DNA from: Eutrophocola sp965661105
GTDB taxonomy: Bacteria > Pseudomonadota > Gammaproteobacteria > Pseudomonadales > Pseudohongiellaceae
Reading direction: 5' to 3'
Length of the DNA stretch: 64,000 nt
Assembly (NCBI GenBank): GCA_965661105.1
Contig: CBFICR010000001.1
Span: forward strand, 1 to 64,000
Made by a program: the position numbers and the translations under genes
Notes under the pieces: generated by a model
Databases searched by the model: none
What the model was told of the DNA's origin: nothing
What the model saw: the letters and a program-made list of their open reading frames with translations, nothing else
Shown here: in pieces, positions 25,430-34,868 of the stretch
Layout of the letters: every line of letters starts with the position of its first letter
How positions within the stretch are numbered: position 1 is the first letter of the stretch

Positions 25430-26674
25430 ATGAAGAAAAACATAAAAAATATACTGCTCGTTCTATTGTTGTTACCTCTATCTGCCATTGCAGCACAGAA
25501 CGATACTATTGCCGGCTTTTCCAGTGTACGGCTCGCAGTCATGGACGAGGCCATTCAGGCGGAAGTTGATGCAGGCAATATTGCCGGTATTGTCGTGGCA
25601 GTAGCTCGCCATGGCCAGGTGGTACACAACAAGGCCTATGGCTTTGCCGACAGGGAAAACCGGGAAAGGATGAATACCGAAAACCTGTTTCGCCTTTATT
25701 CCATGACCAAGCCGGTGACCAGTGTGGCCCTGCTGACCCTCTACGAAAAAGGCATGTTCCAGCTCAATGACCCGCTGGAGAAATACATACCGCAGTTTCG
25801 TGACCTGAAGGTCTTTGCCGGCTATGACAGCAGCGGCAACATGATTCTGGAAGCCCCCAAACGTAAACCCACCATTCAGGATGCCTTTCGCCATACCGGC
25901 GGCCTGTCGGGGGGGCTGGGCAATCATGCCGTGGATGGCATTTACCGTGAACATGGCCTGTTGATGTTCCAGCTGGATTCCCTGAGCCAGGAAATTGAGG
26001 AACTGGGCAAGGTGCCGCTGCGATACCAGCCCGGGGAAGAGTGGGTCTATGGCTTGAACCATGACGTCCAGGCTTACCTCGTGGAAGTACTGTCAGGCAT
26101 GGCCTTTGCGGATTACCTGGAACAGACCATTTTCGAACCTCTGGGTATGCGTGACACCATGTTTGGTGTACCACGCTCCCGTGCCGAAGACTTTGCCCGT
26201 GTCTACGTACCCAATGGCGATGGCGGTATCAATCCGGAAGCCGAGGACGGTTACGCCCGTTTTACCGATCATCACTTTGCGACGCTCAGCCTGTCTTCCT
26301 CCACCGGGGATTACCTCAAGTTTGCCCGCATGCTGCTCGGGGGTGGCGAGGTGGACGGGGTCCGCATACTCGGCCGCAAAACCGTGGAGTTAATGTCGCA
26401 AAACCATTTGCCTGAAAGCATTCCATCCATCAATAACGGCAACGGCCCGACGGCAACCGGTTATGGCCTGGGTGTTTCCGTGACACTGGATGCCGCGCAG
26501 CTGGGCAATATGGACAGCAAAGGCAGCTTCGGCTGGGGTGGTGCAGCAACCACCAATTTCCGGGTTGATCCGGCGGAAGACATGACCTATGTCATCATGG
26601 GGCAGACTTTTCCCAGCAACTCGGCAATTCTGAATAAGGTACAAACCCTGATCTACCAGGCTCTGGTGGAGTAG
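25430..26674 (+). CDS. Exported beta-lactamase-fold serine hydrolase (class C/EstB-like)
   Basis: 414 residues. After the Sec signal, the SxxK motif is S91-M-T-K94 in LYSMTKPVTSVALL. The second motif is Tyr in EWVYGLNHDVQ, and the third is WGG in FGWGGAATTNF, replacing KTG, as in family VIII esterases rather than true beta-lactamases. Ester or peptide hydrolysis in the periplasm is more likely than antibiotic resistance. GTGAGG lies before the ATG. It is the last gene of the run from 22608, ending at a strong terminator. Confidence 0.88.
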   Translation: MKKNIKNILLVLLLLPLSAIAAQNDTIAGFSSVRLAVMDEAIQAEVDAGNIAGIVVAVARHGQVVHNKAYGFADRENRERMNTENLFRLYSMTKPVTSVALLTLYEKGMFQLNDPLEKYIPQFRDLKVFAGYDSSGNMILEAPKRKPTIQDAFRHTGGLSGGLGNHAVDGIYREHGLLMFQLDSLSQEIEELGKVPLRYQPGEEWVYGLNHDVQAYLVEVLSGMAFADYLEQTIFEPLGMRDTMFGVPRSRAEDFARVYVPNGDGGINPEAEDGYARFTDHHFATLSLSSSTGDYLKFARMLLGGGEVDGVRILGRKTVELMSQNHLPESIPSINNGNGPTATGYGLGVSVTLDAAQLGNMDSKGSFGWGGAATTNFRVDPAEDMTYVIMGQTFPSNSAILNKVQTLIYQALVE

Positions 26675-26708
26675 ATTCTGCAAGCTATCAGCTTTTTCAA
26701 TTTGAGCT

Positions 26709-26740
26709 AAAAAAAGGACCGATTGACCGGTCCTTTTTTT
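26709..26740. terminator. Bidirectional rho-independent terminator
   Basis: Seven A, GGACCG, a six-base loop, CGGTCC and seven T: a perfect 13-base stem with U-tracts on both strands. It separates the convergent serine hydrolase and quinoprotein genes. Confidence 0.92.
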
Positions 26741-26753
26741 ATAGGGGTCTACA

Positions 26754-28760
26754 TCAATTGCCCAACACCACTTTGGGCAGGGCAAAAGCAGTAATGGAAC
26801 GACCGATGGCTACAGCGATGTACTGGCGGCCATCAAATTCATAGGTCATGGGGGATGCGCGCCAGCCCTGATTACCCAGATACTGCCAGAGTATTTCGCC
26901 AGTGCGGGCATCGGCCGCCATAAAGGAGCCGCTGTTTTCTCCGAAGATGACCAGACCGCTCTCTGTGGTGAGCAGGCCGGCAGAAGAACCAAAACCAGCA
27001 GGCCCCTGGGGAATGTCAAAAGCAATTTCGCCGGTGCGAATATCAATGGCCCGGATAAATTTATCTGCCGATTCGCCGGGTACGCCGCGAGCAGTACCTC
27101 CCATATAACCAACACCTGCCTGCCAGTCCTGGTAACGGTTTGAAAACAAGTTACAGCTTTCCAAAGCCTGGATATAGTAAAGGCCTGTGGCTTCGATATA
27201 CCCTGTGGAGAACCAGTTGGTGCCGCCGATCAGAGCGGGACAAACATAGGTTTCTCCTGTTGCCGTTAAGGGCAGTTCTTTCAGAATCGGACGACCATCT
27301 GCTCCAATCCCTTCTGCCCAATTCATTTTTTCAATAAACGCTTTGGCAAGCAGCAATTCGCCATCTACTCTGTCCAGGACGTAGAAAAAGCCATTTCGAT
27401 TTGCCTGTACCAGCAACTTGCGCGACTCCCCTTCCCACTCGGTATCAATCAGCGCCAGAGGTTCCTGAGCGTCCCAGTCATGAATGTCATGGGGAGTAAA
27501 CTGGTAATGCCACAGCAATTCTCCACTGTCTGCATCCAGTGCCAGAACACTGTCGGTATACAGGTTGTCGCCTTCACGGTTGACGCCGTACAGGTCTGGA
27601 CCAGGATTGCCCACCTGCCAGTAAACAATATTCAGTTCGGGATCAAAAGAACCGGTCATCCAGGTCGCACCGGAACCATGAGCAATGGCTTCTGCATTGG
27701 GCCAGGTTTCCGAACCCGGTTCTCCCCAGGCTGGAATAGTCCAGAACCGCCAGGCTTCTTCGCCTGTATCCTGGTGATAGGCCGAAATAAACCCACGTAC
27801 CCCTTCATCACCTCCGGCATGACCACCAACCACCAGGTCATTGACGATCAGTGGCGCGTTGGTGCTATTGTAGTTTTGCGTCCAGTCTGCCATCGGGGTT
27901 TCCCAAAGCAGATTGCCATCAGACTTGTCCAGCGCAATCATGTGAGCGTTATCTGTAAGCATGAAGATACGATCACCAGCTAGCGCAACACCACGGTTCA
28001 TGCCAAGCGTAGCATTTCCTGCCAGGCCTTCGGTGCGCGGCATTGACCAGTGCCAGACCTGACGGCCGCTTCCGGAATCCAGAGCCCATAATTCATTCGC
28101 GGAAGAGACATACATGATGCCGTCGACAACCACAGGGGTATTCTGCACTGCTCCGGGAACCGGCATCGGGAAATTCCAGACTGGTGCCAGCAAGCCGACA
28201 TTGTCAGGAGTGATTTGCGTGAGCCCGGTATGGCGATAGCCTCGGGTATCGCCATTGTAGCTGGCCCAGTTGCTGCCACTGGTCACTTCACGATAGCGGG
28301 ACACAGCGGTTTTGCGCAAAAGGTGTATAGCTCCATCATCATCGCGCAATTGCAGATCGGCATAACCTTCACCAAGTACCACACCAGTTAACTGTGAACC
28401 GTTTTCCAGGGTCAGGGTGCGACGATCAATTTCTCTGGGTGGCCTGCCAAAAGGAGCCAGAGCCCGCAGGTAGCCCACAAGCAAATAGAGTTTTTCTTCG
28501 GGCAACACAACCGGTGGCATACCACGCTCGGGTACTCCCTCGCGCAGAAATTGTGCCAGGGCATCATCAGTGCGGGCAGAGATTCCCGGTACTATGGAGG
28601 GACCGTACTCACCACCACGCGCATCTCCCCCGTGACAGCGGGCACAGTTGAGATCAAAATGTTCACGACCCTGGTCGGTTCTCTGAGCCATGACACCATT
28701 TCCCATAATTACAGGCAGCATGAAAACAAATAATGAAGAAAGCTTTTTTGTGTAATTCAT
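26754..28760 (-). CDS. PQQ-dependent dehydrogenase with N-terminal cytochrome c domain
   Basis: 668 residues with a Sec signal. A cytochrome c domain comes first (C39-AR-C42-H43 in CARCHGG, axial Met in RGMPP), then a short linker, then an eight-bladed quinoprotein propeller from about residue 150. Blade motifs (WALDSGSGRQVW, ALDADSGELLWHYQFTPHDIHDWDAQ) match quinoprotein alcohol dehydrogenases, with the HDWD Asp as the catalytic-base candidate. The fused heme would take electrons from PQQ. Most relatives carry the heme domain at the C-terminus, so this order is less common. It lies convergent with the serine hydrolase. The substrate is an alcohol or aldose, not determinable. Confidence 0.88.
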   Translation of the reverse strand: MNYTKKLSSLFVFMLPVIMGNGVMAQRTDQGREHFDLNCARCHGGDARGGEYGPSIVPGISARTDDALAQFLREGVPERGMPPVVLPEEKLYLLVGYLRALAPFGRPPREIDRRTLTLENGSQLTGVVLGEGYADLQLRDDDGAIHLLRKTAVSRYREVTSGSNWASYNGDTRGYRHTGLTQITPDNVGLLAPVWNFPMPVPGAVQNTPVVVDGIMYVSSANELWALDSGSGRQVWHWSMPRTEGLAGNATLGMNRGVALAGDRIFMLTDNAHMIALDKSDGNLLWETPMADWTQNYNSTNAPLIVNDLVVGGHAGGDEGVRGFISAYHQDTGEEAWRFWTIPAWGEPGSETWPNAEAIAHGSGATWMTGSFDPELNIVYWQVGNPGPDLYGVNREGDNLYTDSVLALDADSGELLWHYQFTPHDIHDWDAQEPLALIDTEWEGESRKLLVQANRNGFFYVLDRVDGELLLAKAFIEKMNWAEGIGADGRPILKELPLTATGETYVCPALIGGTNWFSTGYIEATGLYYIQALESCNLFSNRYQDWQAGVGYMGGTARGVPGESADKFIRAIDIRTGEIAFDIPQGPAGFGSSAGLLTTESGLVIFGENSGSFMAADARTGEILWQYLGNQGWRASPMTYEFDGRQYIAVAIGRSITAFALPKVVLGN

Positions 28761-28982
28761 ATAGATTATTTCCCTGTTCCCTTTTATGACGGATATGAAA
28801 TCAGCTACGGGACTCTATTAATATGTCGAACAAGTATCTATAGGATGTTTTAAAAAACGACAACCTGAATACATCCATGCTGAATAAAATCACGGGGACT
28901 TTTGGGGAGCGATTCCCGCACATGGCAAGGTATGCCTCGGTTAGTCTGAAACTCAATTCTGATTACAGGAGATTGATAAAGC

Positions 28983-29843
28983 CTAGTCTTCCAGACCTTC
29001 AATCGGGGCAACTCCTCTGGGCTGTTCGCTATTGGCATTCCCTTCCAGAGTAAGCCTCGCACCACTCCTGATTAAGGCCGACTCCGGCGGTCCCTGGAAA
29101 AAAGTATAACCCTCGCGGGTTTCTTTCCAGGCAGAAGGACCAGCCAGATATTTGCCGGCGGCCAGGGTGGCATCCTTGATGCGGGTAATCAGTGCTTCAT
29201 AGGCCGGGTCGCCCTGACGCAGTCCGGTAAAACTGCCGATGTCGGAACTGGCGGCAAATACGATGTCTACATGCTCAAGCCCGGCAATCTGGTCGGCAAT
29301 CTCAACCCCGGCAGGGTTTTCGATCATCGCAACGATCATGATGTTGTCATTGGCAGCCTGCCGATAGCCGCGCCCCCAGAGGGTGCCGTACTGACCACCG
29401 CCCTGGCTGCGCTTGCCAACAGGCGGAAACTTGGCATAGGTGATGGCATTCTGGATTTTTTCTACTGTATCCACCATGGGCACAATGACACCAAGAGCGC
29501 CAATATCCACGGCTTTCTGGATATCCCCTTCACTATCGGTAGGAACACGGATAAATGGAATCGCAGGGCCCGGACAAACACGGATCATGGTTGCCACTTC
29601 CTGGTAGGTGAGAGGACTGTGTTGCATTTCTATCCAGAGAAAATCGAAACCGGCGTTGGCCATGGCGCAGTAGATATTCAGATCACTGGTGCTGACGGTA
29701 CCGCCGACAACCTGCTCTCCCCTCGCAAGTTTCATTTTTACCGTATTAAACATTTCTGCATCGGCCGCATATGACGTTGCAGATATAGTGCTGACAAAGA
29801 TTCCCAGCAGGATATTTTTGAATATGATTTTAAATCCCATCAT
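28983..29843 (-). CDS. HpcH/HpaI aldolase family protein with signal peptide
   Basis: 286 residues. The TIM-barrel aldolase signatures are all there: H75 in EMQHSP, R99 in PFIRVP, E175 in MIENPAGVE and D201 in ASSDIG, matching the catalytic base, carboxylate-binding Arg and metal ligands of HpaI and dehydrodeoxyglucarate aldolase. Unusually, the first 27 residues form a hydrophobic signal sequence (KIIFKNILLGIFVSTISATSYAAD). Family members are cytoplasmic class II pyruvate aldolases, so this predicts a periplasmic one. Two adjacent ATG codons at the start make the exact start uncertain by one codon. A GGGG stretch is upstream. Confidence 0.88.
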   Translation of the reverse strand: MMGFKIIFKNILLGIFVSTISATSYAADAEMFNTVKMKLARGEQVVGGTVSTSDLNIYCAMANAGFDFLWIEMQHSPLTYQEVATMIRVCPGPAIPFIRVPTDSEGDIQKAVDIGALGVIVPMVDTVEKIQNAITYAKFPPVGKRSQGGGQYGTLWGRGYRQAANDNIMIVAMIENPAGVEIADQIAGLEHVDIVFAASSDIGSFTGLRQGDPAYEALITRIKDATLAAGKYLAGPSAWKETREGYTFFQGPPESALIRSGARLTLEGNANSEQPRGVAPIEGLED

Positions 29844-30049
29844 TTTTACCCCAATGATTGTAAATTGTTTTTATAATAGTCTCTTTTAAAGACTGTCTTA
29901 CACGGATATTATGGCTATCCTTTACGAAAAGAAAGCAGTTTAATTCCACGCTGAAGAAATATAAAAGTGCGCGTCTGAAATTACACTCAGTAGCATGAGA
30001 GCACGCATAAAAAAAACGATGACACGAGTACTCTAAAAATCTTGTGAAT

Positions 30050-30058
30050 GGGGGGGGG
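30050..30058 (+). repeat. G9 homopolymer at the ribosome binding site
   Basis: Nine consecutive G, four bases before the ATG at 30063, in the place of the SD. Length variation would alter initiation. Whether it varies is not known from one sequence. Confidence 0.6.
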
Positions 30059-30062
30059 AATC

Positions 30063-31145
30063 ATGAAACGTCTGAATCGTAGCAGCATGCACAGACGCCG
30101 AAAAGTATTGACCGCATTGGCCGGGGCGAGCGTTCTCCCCTTTTTGTCAAACAGCCTCAAGGCGCAAGCGCCGGGGGGCGCTGTTGATATTCAGACCCTG
30201 TCACCGCTGGCCACCGAACGCGACTGGTCGGGTAATAATCCACTGCGCTATCCCGATCCTGATGTCATTGCACTGGATCCGCGCTTTCGTCGCCTGATGC
30301 AGTTTAATTCTCCCATTCAGCGTCTTTATACCGGAACATTGTGGGCAGAAGGTCCGGCATGGAACGGTGTCGGTAAATACATGGTATGGAGTGATATTCC
30401 CAACAACGCCCAGATGCGCTGGCTTGAGGACGACAACCAGGTCACTGTGTTTCGCAAACCGTCCGGCAACAGCAACGGCAATACCTTTGATTTTCAGGGA
30501 CGACAATTATCCTGTGAACATGGTGGCCGCCGCGTTGTACGTTACGAACCGGACGGTTCAGTTACCGTTATCGCCGACAGCTTCAATGGCAAGCAGCTGA
30601 ATTCACCAAACGATATCGTGGTACACCCGGATGGTAGCATCTGGTTTACTGATCCTACTTTCGGCATTAACACTCCCTATGAAGGTAATCCGGCGGAATC
30701 CGAAATTGCTCCAGCCATCTATCGCGTGGATGGTAACAACGCACGTATCACTCAGGTCACAGATGACGCCACCATGCCCAATGGCTTGTGTTTCTCACCC
30801 GATTATTCCCTGCTCTATGTAGCCGACCGCGGTGAGACTCGCGTTTTTGATGTGAATGGCAGCCGTCTGCGCAATGGCCGGACACTGGGTAGAATGGTTG
30901 CACCGGGTGGCGGGCGTTCTGCTCCCGATGGCATTCGCTGTGATGTGCTGGGTAATATCTGGGCCGGAGCCAGTCCAGGCGTGCAGGTGATGTCACCGGA
31001 AGGTGACCAGATCGGCATGATCCGCTTGCCGGAAATATGTGCCAATATTTGCTTTGGAGGCACCAAGCGTAACCGTCTCTTTATGACCGGCTCTCAATCA
31101 CTGTATTCCCTGTATCTCGCAGTGCAGGGTGCCCATATCTGCTAA
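30063..31145 (+). CDS. Tat-exported SMP-30/gluconolactonase family protein
   Basis: 360 residues. The N-terminus has basic MHRRRKVLTALAGAS and an AQAPG cleavage region, a Tat-like signal. The six-bladed propeller carries the SMP-30 metal ligands: Glu in LWAEGPAWNG, Asn in NSPNDIVVHPDGSIWFTDP and Asp in SAPDGIRCD, as in gluconolactonases. It would hydrolyse an aldonolactone in the periplasm, which fits with sugar-oxidising PQQ enzymes nearby. The ATG at 30063 is chosen because the G9 run lies just before it. The gene heads a plus-strand run with a metallo-hydrolase. Confidence 0.9.
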   Translation: MKRLNRSSMHRRRKVLTALAGASVLPFLSNSLKAQAPGGAVDIQTLSPLATERDWSGNNPLRYPDPDVIALDPRFRRLMQFNSPIQRLYTGTLWAEGPAWNGVGKYMVWSDIPNNAQMRWLEDDNQVTVFRKPSGNSNGNTFDFQGRQLSCEHGGRRVVRYEPDGSVTVIADSFNGKQLNSPNDIVVHPDGSIWFTDPTFGINTPYEGNPAESEIAPAIYRVDGNNARITQVTDDATMPNGLCFSPDYSLLYVADRGETRVFDVNGSRLRNGRTLGRMVAPGGGRSAPDGIRCDVLGNIWAGASPGVQVMSPEGDQIGMIRLPEICANICFGGTKRNRLFMTGSQSLYSLYLAVQGAHIC

Positions 31146-31186
31146 CGCCAGAATCTAATCAGTCTAAACGGGAAAAGGATTACACC

Positions 31187-32200
31187 ATGAAAATAAAAAC
31201 ACTTCCTATGCACCTGCTGGTTTTTCTGTTGGCTTATCTGCCTCAAATAAGTCTCGCGCAGGATGTGAAAGCTGAAGTACTCAAGTATGTTGAAAAAGCC
31301 CGTATGTATGCCGGAGAAGATCACGCCTTTGTATTTGGCCAGTTGTGTGCCGGCCCCATCGAGTTCACTGGTGCGCAGGCAGTCACCGGTGAAGTCCCGC
31401 GTGCCCTGCCATCAACAGATCCGGAACGTGAGTGGTATGCGGAACCGGTTCAGGTATTTGATGACCTTTTCTTCCTGGGCCAGACCGTGTTTTCCATCTG
31501 GGGACTGCGCACTTCCGAGGGCATTATTCTGGTGGATTCCATTTTTGATTATTCCGTGGAAGCCGAAGCCATTGAAGGCCTGCGCAAGCTGGGCATTGAT
31601 CCGTCTGAAATCAAGTACGTCATTATCAGCCATGCTCATGGTGACCATTCCGGTGGCGCCGGCATTCTGCAACAGAAATACGGTGCACGTGTGGTTATGT
31701 CGGAAGCGGATTGGGATTTGTATGAGACATCCGGCCGCGAAGCTATCAAGGCCACCCGCGACATAGTCGCCACTGATGGAATGTCCATTACCCTCGGGGA
31801 TCACACTGTCCGCACTTTTCTGACCCCCGGACATACCCACGGCACCATTTCCACATTGTTACCTGTTCATGATAATGGAGAGGAACACCTGGCCGCAGTC
31901 TGGGGAGGCACGCTGTTCAACTTCCGTGACGATCCCAATGATCCGCGCGATCTGCGTTTGCGTGACTACGCCCGCTCAGCAGTATATTTTCAGGGCGTCA
32001 TTGCCGGAGCCGGAGTAGATGTAATCCTGTCAAACCATACTGCCTACGATGGCTCCACGGTAAAAATTCCAAGGCTTAATGAAAGGCAGCCCAGCATGCC
32101 TCATCCCTATGTGATTGGTAATGACGCCGTGTGGCGTTATGTCAAGGTCGCCGAGCAATGTGCACTTGGCGCACGCATCGCTGAAGCCTCGCAACAGTAA
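31187..32200 (+). CDS. Exported metallo-beta-lactamase-fold hydrolase (B3-like)
   Basis: 337 residues with a Sec signal (ISLAQ). Zinc ligands are H149, H151, D153 and H154 in SHAHGDHSGG, H216 in PGHTHGT and H284 in ILSNHTAYDG, the arrangement of subclass B3 enzymes. An N-terminal region of about 70 residues precedes the fold. Such genomic B3-like proteins are often lactonases or phosphodiesterases, so resistance is not implied. It is 41 bases after the SMP-30 gene and before a cytochrome and a quinoprotein on the same strand. Confidence 0.88.
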   Translation: MKIKTLPMHLLVFLLAYLPQISLAQDVKAEVLKYVEKARMYAGEDHAFVFGQLCAGPIEFTGAQAVTGEVPRALPSTDPEREWYAEPVQVFDDLFFLGQTVFSIWGLRTSEGIILVDSIFDYSVEAEAIEGLRKLGIDPSEIKYVIISHAHGDHSGGAGILQQKYGARVVMSEADWDLYETSGREAIKATRDIVATDGMSITLGDHTVRTFLTPGHTHGTISTLLPVHDNGEEHLAAVWGGTLFNFRDDPNDPRDLRLRDYARSAVYFQGVIAGAGVDVILSNHTAYDGSTVKIPRLNERQPSMPHPYVIGNDAVWRYVKVAEQCALGARIAEASQQ

Positions 32201-32229
32201 GAGTAATAGAACACTTAACGAATAACAGC

Positions 32230-32679
32230 ATGTATAAAACCAGAATAATTATGAAGTTATTAATATCAGCACTAGTACAAGCTCTGGCAGTTTCTGTACT
32301 GGTTGTTCCAGCGGTATCAGGTCAAACCGATCAAAGCAGCACCGTGCTGACAGGAGCCTACACCGAGGAACAGGCACTGCGCGGGCAGGCACTTTATTAT
32401 CAGCACTGCCTTCTATGTCACGGAGAAATGATGAACGGGGTCGACCAGGCACCCCCTTTGGCCGGGCCTCAGTTCAGCAGTATCTGGAACGGCGAAACGC
32501 TCTGGGCCCTGGTGGACCGCATCAATACCATGCCGCCCACCCGGCCGGGGAGCCTGTCGCGCCAGGAGAATGTCGATGTTCTGACCTATATGCTCTGGTA
32601 CAACGGCCTGCCCCTGGGCAATAAACCCTTGACCACGGAAAAAGATTTATTATCAGCAATGACTTTTGTAACACCCTAG
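32230..32679 (+). CDS. Periplasmic c-type cytochrome
   Basis: 149 residues. A signal peptide is followed by GQALYYQHCLLCHGEMMNG with a single CxxCH heme motif, and TMPPTRPGSL supplies the axial Met. It is a mono-heme class I cytochrome. It lies 46 bases before the quinoprotein gene at 32726, so it is the likely electron acceptor for that enzyme. The SD is weak for both candidate ATGs (32230 and 32251). GQTDQSSTV suggests the mature start. Confidence 0.87.
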   Translation: MYKTRIIMKLLISALVQALAVSVLVVPAVSGQTDQSSTVLTGAYTEEQALRGQALYYQHCLLCHGEMMNGVDQAPPLAGPQFSSIWNGETLWALVDRINTMPPTRPGSLSRQENVDVLTYMLWYNGLPLGNKPLTTEKDLLSAMTFVTP

Positions 32680-32725
32680 CCTGATCAACAAACCAATAAC
32701 AACAAAACAGGATTTATAATTCGCC

Positions 32726-34810
32726 ATGAAAGACTTTCAAAAAGAAAAGCATTACCTTGTTCCGGTAATTGCATTACTCGCTGCCATCCTTATCAACATA
32801 AGTGCTGTGCAGGCGCAATCCGAAGTGTCAGCGCAACAGTATCAGGGAGAATGGCCTACCTATGGCGCCAACCTGGCCAGTCATCGTTATTCACCCCTTG
32901 AGCAGATCAATGCCGACAATTTCAAGGATCTTGAAATTGCCTGGAGTCTGAAAACCGATTTCCTTGGACCACGTCCTGACGGTCTGTATTCGGCAACACC
33001 GCTGTATGTGAATGGCGTGCTCTATACCACCGCCGGTCAGCGACGTGCGGTTATTGCCATGGATCCTGCCACTGGCGAAATGATCTGGATGCACAGTGAA
33101 AATGAAGGCGCTCGGGGAACCGCCGCAGCACGCCAGGGAGCGGGTCGCGGCCTGTCATACTGGGCCAGCGAAGACGGTTCCGAGGAATATATTCTTTATG
33201 TAACACCTGGCTACCGAATGATTGCACTGGATGCCAAAACCGGCAAACTGGTGCCCTCATTTGGTGATAACGGTGTAGTTGACCTGAAACTGAATTTTGA
33301 TCAGGACATTGATCCTGTAGATTCCAATATCGGCCTCAATGCCACGCCATTGGTTGTTGGTGATGTTATCGTGGTTGGTGCCGCGCATCGTCCAGCCGGC
33401 AACATGGAATCCACCTGGGATACCCGCGGTTACGTGCGTGGCTATGATATTCGCACTGGTGAGCGTCTGTGGATTTTTCATACCATTCCCCTGCCCGGCG
33501 AATTCGGCTATGACAGCTGGGAAAACGGCAGTGCCGACCAGAATGGCAATGCCGGTGTCTGGTCACAATTGAGTGCCGATGCGGAACTGGGCCTGGTTTA
33601 TCTGCCGGTGGAAATGGCTGCTGCAGACTACAATGGATTCAACCGCCCTGGAGATGGCCTGTTCGGCGAATCACTGGTGGCTGTGGATGTAAAAACCGGC
33701 GAGCGGCGCTGGCATTACCAGACCGTGCATCATGGTATGTGGGACTGGGATCTGCCCTGTGCACCGATCCTGTTCGACATGGAAATGGATGGCCGCATTA
33801 TCAAGGCACTGGCACAACCCACCAAGTCGGCCTTCCTGTTTGTATTGAACCGGGAGACCGGCGAACCAATCTGGCCAATTGAGGAACGCCCGGTTCCGCA
33901 GTCGGAATCGCCCTATGAAAAATCCAGTCCCACGCAACCCATTCCCACCTGGCCGGCGCCCTTTGACCGCCAGGGCATTTCCCGTGACGACCTCAACGAT
34001 CTGACTCCGGCCCTGCGCGCCGAGGCCGAACAGGTGATTGAGCAATATGCCCTGGGCCCGCTTTATACACCCCCTGCAGTACAGCGCGATGGCGGCCCCA
34101 TTGGCACTTTGATGTTGCCTGCCGATGTCGGCGGCGCCAACTGGCCGGGGGGCAGTTTTGACCCGGAAACCAACCGTCTCTATATTCATTCACATACCGC
34201 GGTATTCACACTGCGTAATATTCCCGCTGACCTGGAACCATTCAACCCGGGCCCTGATGGCGAGATGGCCAACCGGCCACCAGCCGGTCCTCCGCCCGGG
34301 TTGGGCCCGCGACCGGGAGGACTTGGTGCGCCCGGTGGCCTGGGACCTCCACGTCGCTTCGGTATTTTCCTGCAGGATTCCATTCCGCTGATCAAACCAC
34401 CCTATGACCGGATTACCGCCTACGACATGAACACCGGCGAGATGCTCTGGCAAAAAACCCACGGCACTACGGAAGACAATATCCGTAACAATCCGGCACT
34501 GGCAGGCCTTGAGAATATCGACCGCCTGGGTTCCTATGGCCGTATTTTTGTCGGCACCCTGGCAACAGGCAGCCTGGTCATTGCCGGGGAAGGCGCCACC
34601 CATACCAACGCAAACGGTGATACCGTCGCCCTGCTTAGAGCCTACGACAAAGCTACCGGTGAAGATATTGAAGGCCGGGTGGAAATGCCGGCGCGTCAGA
34701 CCGGTTCCCCGATGACGTTTATGCATGAAGGCAAACAGTATATTGTCCTGGCAGTCACCCACGCCGGTGCCAATGCCGGTGGCGAACTTATTGCCTATGC
34801 ACTACCCTGA
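32726..34810 (+). CDS. PQQ-dependent dehydrogenase without heme domain (glucose dehydrogenase-like)
   Basis: 694 residues with a Sec signal (SAVQAQSE). The propeller has motifs such as WPTYGANLASHRYSPLEQI, VAVDVKTGERRWHYQTVHHGMWDWDLP and YDMNTGEMLWQ. HHGMWDWD with DLPCAPIL is the pattern of the glucose/quinate dehydrogenase branch, whose Asp is the base candidate. It lacks the N-terminal membrane domain of Gcd, so it is soluble in the periplasm. A Pro/Gly-rich insert (PPAGPPPGLGPRPGG, near 515-535) is unusual. The cytochrome upstream would take its electrons. Confidence 0.88.
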   Translation: MKDFQKEKHYLVPVIALLAAILINISAVQAQSEVSAQQYQGEWPTYGANLASHRYSPLEQINADNFKDLEIAWSLKTDFLGPRPDGLYSATPLYVNGVLYTTAGQRRAVIAMDPATGEMIWMHSENEGARGTAAARQGAGRGLSYWASEDGSEEYILYVTPGYRMIALDAKTGKLVPSFGDNGVVDLKLNFDQDIDPVDSNIGLNATPLVVGDVIVVGAAHRPAGNMESTWDTRGYVRGYDIRTGERLWIFHTIPLPGEFGYDSWENGSADQNGNAGVWSQLSADAELGLVYLPVEMAAADYNGFNRPGDGLFGESLVAVDVKTGERRWHYQTVHHGMWDWDLPCAPILFDMEMDGRIIKALAQPTKSAFLFVLNRETGEPIWPIEERPVPQSESPYEKSSPTQPIPTWPAPFDRQGISRDDLNDLTPALRAEAEQVIEQYALGPLYTPPAVQRDGGPIGTLMLPADVGGANWPGGSFDPETNRLYIHSHTAVFTLRNIPADLEPFNPGPDGEMANRPPAGPPPGLGPRPGGLGAPGGLGPPRRFGIFLQDSIPLIKPPYDRITAYDMNTGEMLWQKTHGTTEDNIRNNPALAGLENIDRLGSYGRIFVGTLATGSLVIAGEGATHTNANGDTVALLRAYDKATGEDIEGRVEMPARQTGSPMTFMHEGKQYIVLAVTHAGANAGGELIAYALP

Positions 34811-34868
34811 TCACACATACTGAAGAGGCAACTTATCAGTGCAAAGTGGATACTTAAGCAAATAGAAA

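Noticed and set aside
25430..26674. Antibiotic-resistance beta-lactamase
   Set aside because: The third motif is WGG instead of KTG and neighbours are an esterase and a transporter, so an esterase or peptidase is more likely.
31187..32200. Carbapenemase-type resistance gene
   Set aside because: B3-like ligands are present, but the catabolic context and low similarity to known resistance enzymes do not support that role.
33671..34762. Long open frames opposite to the quinoprotein at 32726
   Set aside because: They are antisense to a well-supported gene, with low-complexity or Arg/Gly-rich translations and no SD.
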